From Chloroflexota bacterium (lineage in GTDB: Bacteria > Chloroflexota > Anaerolineae > Anaerolineales > UBA11579), in the NCBI GenBank assembly GCA_013112575.1, contig JABFGG010000007.1, positions 62,001 to 126,000 on the forward strand: a DNA stretch of 64,000 nucleotides, given 5' to 3'. The notes beneath the pieces were generated by a model. It was not told the DNA's origin and made no database searches. It was given only the letters and a program-made list of their open reading frames with translations. The position numbers and the translations under genes are program-made. Below are positions 60,702-64,000 of this stretch, one piece after another (position 1 is the stretch's first letter; every line of letters begins with the position of its first letter).

Positions 60702-60776
60702 GGAAAAAGAGTAATTGGTTATTAGTTATTGGTAATTCGATTGTAAGCATCAAGGTAAGCGCAAAAGTCGTGGCAT

Positions 60777-62663
60777 CTACACAATGGTTTTCAGGTCGGG
60801 TGGAGGCGTGCTGCGAATGGCCGCGCCGGGAATAAGGTCATCGAGCATTTGGGTGACAGCAGTTGCGTCACCTTCGCGCGCCAAATTGATAAGTTCGTCC
60901 ACAATCTGGTGAAGGCGTTCTCCATTGATCGAATCTTCGTTGACCAAACGAGTGATGTCGGGGTGACTGGTATCTTCATAATCCGCGCCCTCATCCCATA
61001 GCGTTTCCGTTAATTTATCGCCGGGGCGCAAGCCGGAGAAGACAATCTCGATATCCTGACCAGGTTCCAGCCCCGAAAGTCGAATTAGGTCTTCGGCCAG
61101 GTCCATGATGCGCACAGCCTGGCCCATGTTCAGCAAAAAGACCTCGCGCCCCTGGCCCATGGCTGAGGCTTGCAGAACCAGATGGACGGCCTCGGGGATG
61201 GTCATGAAGAAACGTTCGATGTCGGGGTGTGTGACGGTGACCGGGCCTCCGGCAGCGATCTGGCGTTTGAAGAGGGGCACGACACTGCCTCGACTGCCCA
61301 GGACATTGCCGAAGCGCACCACGGAAAAAGAGCGGCCTGAACGGTTAGCAGCATCCAGCACGATCATCTCGGCCATGCGTTTAGTAGCGCCCATCACGCT
61401 GGAGGGCTGTACGGCTTTATCGGTAGAGATCATCACCAGACGATCAACGTTAGTATCCAGGGCAACCTGGACAACATTGCGCGTACCCTGGATGTTGTTG
61501 GTGATGGCCTCTTCGACATTCATCTGCATCATCTTGACGTGCTTGTGTGCGGCGGCGTGGAAGACCACGTCTGGGTGGTGGGTACTGAAAATTTGGCGGA
61601 GACGTTCAATGTCACGTACGTCGGCAATGAGGGCATGGATGGGCAATGAAGGCCAGGTCTCCTCAAGTTCAATGAGAATCTCAAAAATACTGTTCTCGCC
61701 GTGGCCCAAAAGGACAAGTTCGGAGGGACCCCAACGGGCCACCTGGCGGCAAAGCTCGCTAGCAATAGAGCCACCCGCTCCGGTGATAAGCACACGTTTG
61801 CCGCCCAGACTGGCACCGACACGTTCACGGTCGACAGCAACCGACTCGCGGCGCAGAAGATCGGTGATGTCCACTTCGCGCAAGCGGTTGACACTGACCA
61901 CGCCACCAATGAGTTCGTACAGGCCAGGCATGGTGCGGAAGGGGATATCCGCAGAACGGCAAACGTCGGCCACCTGGCGAACGAGACTGCCGGGGGCAGA
62001 GGGGATGGCGACAATGACTTCATCAATGAGCTGGCTGCGCAAGACAAAAGCCAAATCGGAAATCGTGCCAGCGACGGGGATGCCATGCACTTCGTGCTCC
62101 TGCTTGGTGAGGTCATCATCCACAAAAGCAACCGGCATCAGATTTAGCTGGGGGTTTTTTTGCAACTCGCGCACCACCAGGGCCCCTGCATCCCCCGCGC
62201 CAACCACCAACACATTGCGCTCGCCGCCGGAAGCACGCCGCGGCCTGCGCTGATTTTCGGTGAGCAAACGCAGACCAAAACGGATACCGCCGACAGCTAC
62301 AATGGTAAGTAACCAGTCGATGGCATAAACCGTAAAGGGCACACGCACAAACCAGCCAAGCATGCCCAAAGCCAGCAAAATAGCAGCCAGGATAACCGAG
62401 GCGATGGTGACGGCGATGATGATAAGGCGCATCTCGGCGATACTGGCGTAGGCCCACACACGACGATAGAGGCCAAAGCGGCGGTAGACCAGCGGCTTGA
62501 CGACCAAGGCAAGCAACACAAGAATCAGGGTGGTGGGGATGTAATCCAGGAAGAACTGGGCCAGTTCCAGGCGCAGCACAAAACTACTGACGCCAATAAT
62601 GGCGATCAGCGCCAGATCAAGATAAAGCAAGTAGCGGTCGCGCCACAGGTCGCGGAAACTCAT
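60777..62663 (-). CDS. Membrane-bound NDP-sugar 4,6-dehydratase (CapD/PglF/WbpM type)
   Basis: A 628-residue enzyme of surface polysaccharide synthesis. Four membrane helices (about residues 12-110) are followed by a first Rossmann domain with VVGAGDAGALVVREL and a second with ITGAGGSIASELCRQ, then STDKAVQPSSVMGATKRMAE, where Met takes the place of the catalytic Tyr (M-x3-K), typical for this family. It converts UDP-GlcNAc into a 4-keto-6-deoxy sugar or epimer. I use the ATG at 62663, which overlaps the preceding stop (ATGA) behind GGAGTGG; a GTG at 62675 would add 4 residues. Confidence 0.9.
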   Translation of the reverse strand: MSFRDLWRDRYLLYLDLALIAIIGVSSFVLRLELAQFFLDYIPTTLILVLLALVVKPLVYRRFGLYRRVWAYASIAEMRLIIIAVTIASVILAAILLALGMLGWFVRVPFTVYAIDWLLTIVAVGGIRFGLRLLTENQRRPRRASGGERNVLVVGAGDAGALVVRELQKNPQLNLMPVAFVDDDLTKQEHEVHGIPVAGTISDLAFVLRSQLIDEVIVAIPSAPGSLVRQVADVCRSADIPFRTMPGLYELIGGVVSVNRLREVDITDLLRRESVAVDRERVGASLGGKRVLITGAGGSIASELCRQVARWGPSELVLLGHGENSIFEILIELEETWPSLPIHALIADVRDIERLRQIFSTHHPDVVFHAAAHKHVKMMQMNVEEAITNNIQGTRNVVQVALDTNVDRLVMISTDKAVQPSSVMGATKRMAEMIVLDAANRSGRSFSVVRFGNVLGSRGSVVPLFKRQIAAGGPVTVTHPDIERFFMTIPEAVHLVLQASAMGQGREVFLLNMGQAVRIMDLAEDLIRLSGLEPGQDIEIVFSGLRPGDKLTETLWDEGADYEDTSHPDITRLVNEDSINGERLHQIVDELINLAREGDATAVTQMLDDLIPGAAIRSTPPPDLKTIV

Positions 62664-63589
62664 GAGCGCATCCACTCCACGGTTTGGGATAGGCCATCTA
62701 CCAGGGAAGTCTGGGGCGAGAAGTCCAGCAGTTGTTTCGCTAATGACGCATTCCCCAAGGAGCGGTAAATGTCGCCGGGGCGCGGCTCGCCAAACTCGGG
62801 TTCGGGGGCATTGGGGATCAACTCTGTCAGCATGTCCAGCAGATCAAGTAATTTGACCTCCTGCCCTGTGCAGACGTTGAGCGCGCGGCCCGCGGCATGG
62901 GGGGATTGGGAGGCAGCCAGGTTGGCACGCACGACATCCTGGACGTAAACAAAGTCACGCGATTGGCCGCCATCACCAAACACGGTGGGCGTTTCGCCGC
63001 TCAACATGCGGTGGGCAAAGATAGGGATGGCGGCTGCATAGGGCGAGTCGGGGGCTTGGCGCGGGCCGTAAACGTTGAAGTAACGCAAGGACACCACAGG
63101 GAGGTCATATGCCTGGGTGTATAAGTCAGCCTGGATCTCGTTCATGCGTTTGCTGGCGGCATAGGGAGACAAGGAACGCGTTTCGCTGTCTTCGGTCAGG
63201 GGCATATTCTCATTATCGCCATATACAGCGGCGCTGGAGGCCAATACAACGGCCTGTACATTGTGTTGGCGGGCGGCCTCCAGTATATTGGCGGTGCCTA
63301 CCACATTTATGTCAAAGCAATTTTGGGGTTCAAGCATGGATTGGGGCACAGAGATAAAGGCTGCGTGATGAAAGATGTAATCGACGCCGGAAACGGATTC
63401 TAATACCTTACCGGCATCGCGCAAATCGTCCTCAATGACCTCTACCTGGTCTTGAAGATGAGCCAGATTATCTACATTGCCCGTGGAGAAATTATCCAGC
63501 ACACGCACACTTTGGCCCTGTTCGACCAGCGCGGTGGCTAAATGCGAGCCGATGAAACCTGCCCCGCCTGTCACCAGACTAAGCGTCAC
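62660..63589 (-). CDS. NAD-dependent sugar epimerase/dehydratase
   Basis: A 309-residue extended SDR. The glycine loop is TGGAGFIGSHLATAL at residues 7-21. ASSAAVYGDNENMPL and SPYAASKRMNEIQ contain the Ser and the Tyr-x3-Lys. YFNVYGPRQAPDS is the usual substrate loop. The closest type is UDP-glucose 4-epimerase-like; the exact sugar is not known. It ends in an ATGA overlap with the CapD-type gene and starts 1 nt after the sugar transferase. Confidence 0.9.
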   Translation of the reverse strand: MTLSLVTGGAGFIGSHLATALVEQGQSVRVLDNFSTGNVDNLAHLQDQVEVIEDDLRDAGKVLESVSGVDYIFHHAAFISVPQSMLEPQNCFDINVVGTANILEAARQHNVQAVVLASSAAVYGDNENMPLTEDSETRSLSPYAASKRMNEIQADLYTQAYDLPVVSLRYFNVYGPRQAPDSPYAAAIPIFAHRMLSGETPTVFGDGGQSRDFVYVQDVVRANLAASQSPHAAGRALNVCTGQEVKLLDLLDMLTELIPNAPEPEFGEPRPGDIYRSLGNASLAKQLLDFSPQTSLVDGLSQTVEWMRS

Positions 63590-63590
63590 G

Positions 63591-64000
63591 TTATCGTCCC
63601 CGGAAGCCGAAAATGGTGCCTAAAGTGCGCAGGATGATGACAATGTCCAGGCCGATGTTGCGGTGCTTGATGTAATAGAGATCGTACTCGAGTTTGACGA
63701 CCATGTCATCCAGATTGGCAGCGTAGCCAAAATTGACCTGAGCCCAACCAGCCACGCCGGGTTTAGCCAACAGGCGCGCCCGGTAAAAGGGGATCTGTTC
63801 CTGGAAATGCTCCATGAGTTCGGGACGCTCAGGGCGGGGCCCAACAAGGCTCATCTCACCACGCAGGACATTGATGAACTGGGGCCATTCATCGAGGTGG
63901 CTTTTGCGCAAAAAACGACCCAGGCGGGTGGCACGATCATCGTTCTCTTTGGCTAACTGGGCGCCATTCTTTTCCGCGTCCTGACGCATGGTGCGGAATT
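63591..64000 (-). CDS. Undecaprenyl-phosphate sugar transferase, C-terminal part
   Basis: About 136 residues of the C-terminus of a WcaJ/EpsE-type sugar transferase, cut off by the window edge; the frame continues upstream of the ATG at 63989 through FRTMRQDAEKNG, so the true start is outside. RLGRFLRKSHLDEWPQFINV, RGEMSLVGPRPERPEL and AKPGVAGWAQVNF are the family core. It starts polysaccharide repeat units on the lipid carrier. It is the most upstream gene of the polysaccharide set in this window. Confidence 0.92.
   Translation of the reverse strand, partial: FRTMRQDAEKNGAQLAKENDDRATRLGRFLRKSHLDEWPQFINVLRGEMSLVGPRPERPELMEHFQEQIPFYRARLLAKPGVAGWAQVNFGYAANLDDMVVKLEYDLYYIKHRNIGLDIVIILRTLGTIFGFRGR

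Overview
The window looks like a piece of a moderately GC-rich Chloroflexota chromosome, most likely an Anaerolineae-type bacterium. Pointers are the very long SecA (1362 codons), a delta-60-repeat/sortase fusion, proline/threonine-rich lipoproteins with beta-propeller bodies, many tandem paralogues, and scattered perfect palindromes. The assignment is inference; no rRNA, tRNA or CRISPR array was seen. Housekeeping genes present are uvrA, secA, lgt, prs, mutM, an adenosine deaminase gene and a meaB-type GTPase gene.

Layout, left to right. (1) 1-1544: a partial membrane gene, a DUF6790-like membrane gene and an ankyrin-like gene. (2) 1593-13433: a co-directional block that looks like a drug or metabolite resistance/efflux operon: ABC-2 exporter, three tandem double-GNAT acetyltransferases, HAD phosphatase, HEAT-like protein, Eis-like acetyltransferase, two tandem MFS exporters and a phosphodiesterase. 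It is preceded by a 350-nt leader with promoter, 34-codon leader ORF, strong intrinsic terminator and a hairpin pair that can hide the Shine-Dalgarno of the ABC ATPase. (3) 13426-17257: minus-strand SDR reductase, small membrane proteins and a PPOX protein. (4) 17447-27037: lipoproteins, lipid kinase, orphan helicase-associated domain, DinB protein, lgt, sulfotransferase and an AT-rich two-gene island. (5) 27298-41420: uvrA, VOC protein, propeller-sortase fusion, MazG-like protein, giant secA, adenosine deaminase, LysM protein and MBL hydrolase.

(6) 41425-50438 (minus strand): a heterodimeric ABC exporter with one degenerate ATP site, then an operon of B12-binding mutase subunit, MeaB GTPase, two GNATs, prs, mutM and a membrane-anchored protein, closed by a strong terminator. 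(7) 50683-54649: an accessory zone with a LuxR-HTH/diacylglycerol-kinase-fragment chimera, a decayed second copy of that kinase fragment, a PadR regulator with two perfect operators and its GyrI-like partner, and a lipoprotein. (8) 54843-58489: base-excision-repair pair (endonuclease IV-like plus uracil-DNA glycosylase), a Memo-like protein and D-cysteine desulfhydrase. (9) 58605-64000 (minus strand): envelope/exopolysaccharide genes: sugar transferase, two epimerase/dehydratases and two FemAB-type transferases.

The most noteworthy items are the leader/attenuator switch before the efflux-acetyltransferase operon, the sortase that carries its own LPATG motif between a secreted propeller and the catalytic domain, the DagK fragments (one fused to a LuxR helix-turn-helix, one decayed) 2.4 kb apart, and a dispersed repeat bounded by covarying hairpins with a conserved short reading frame.
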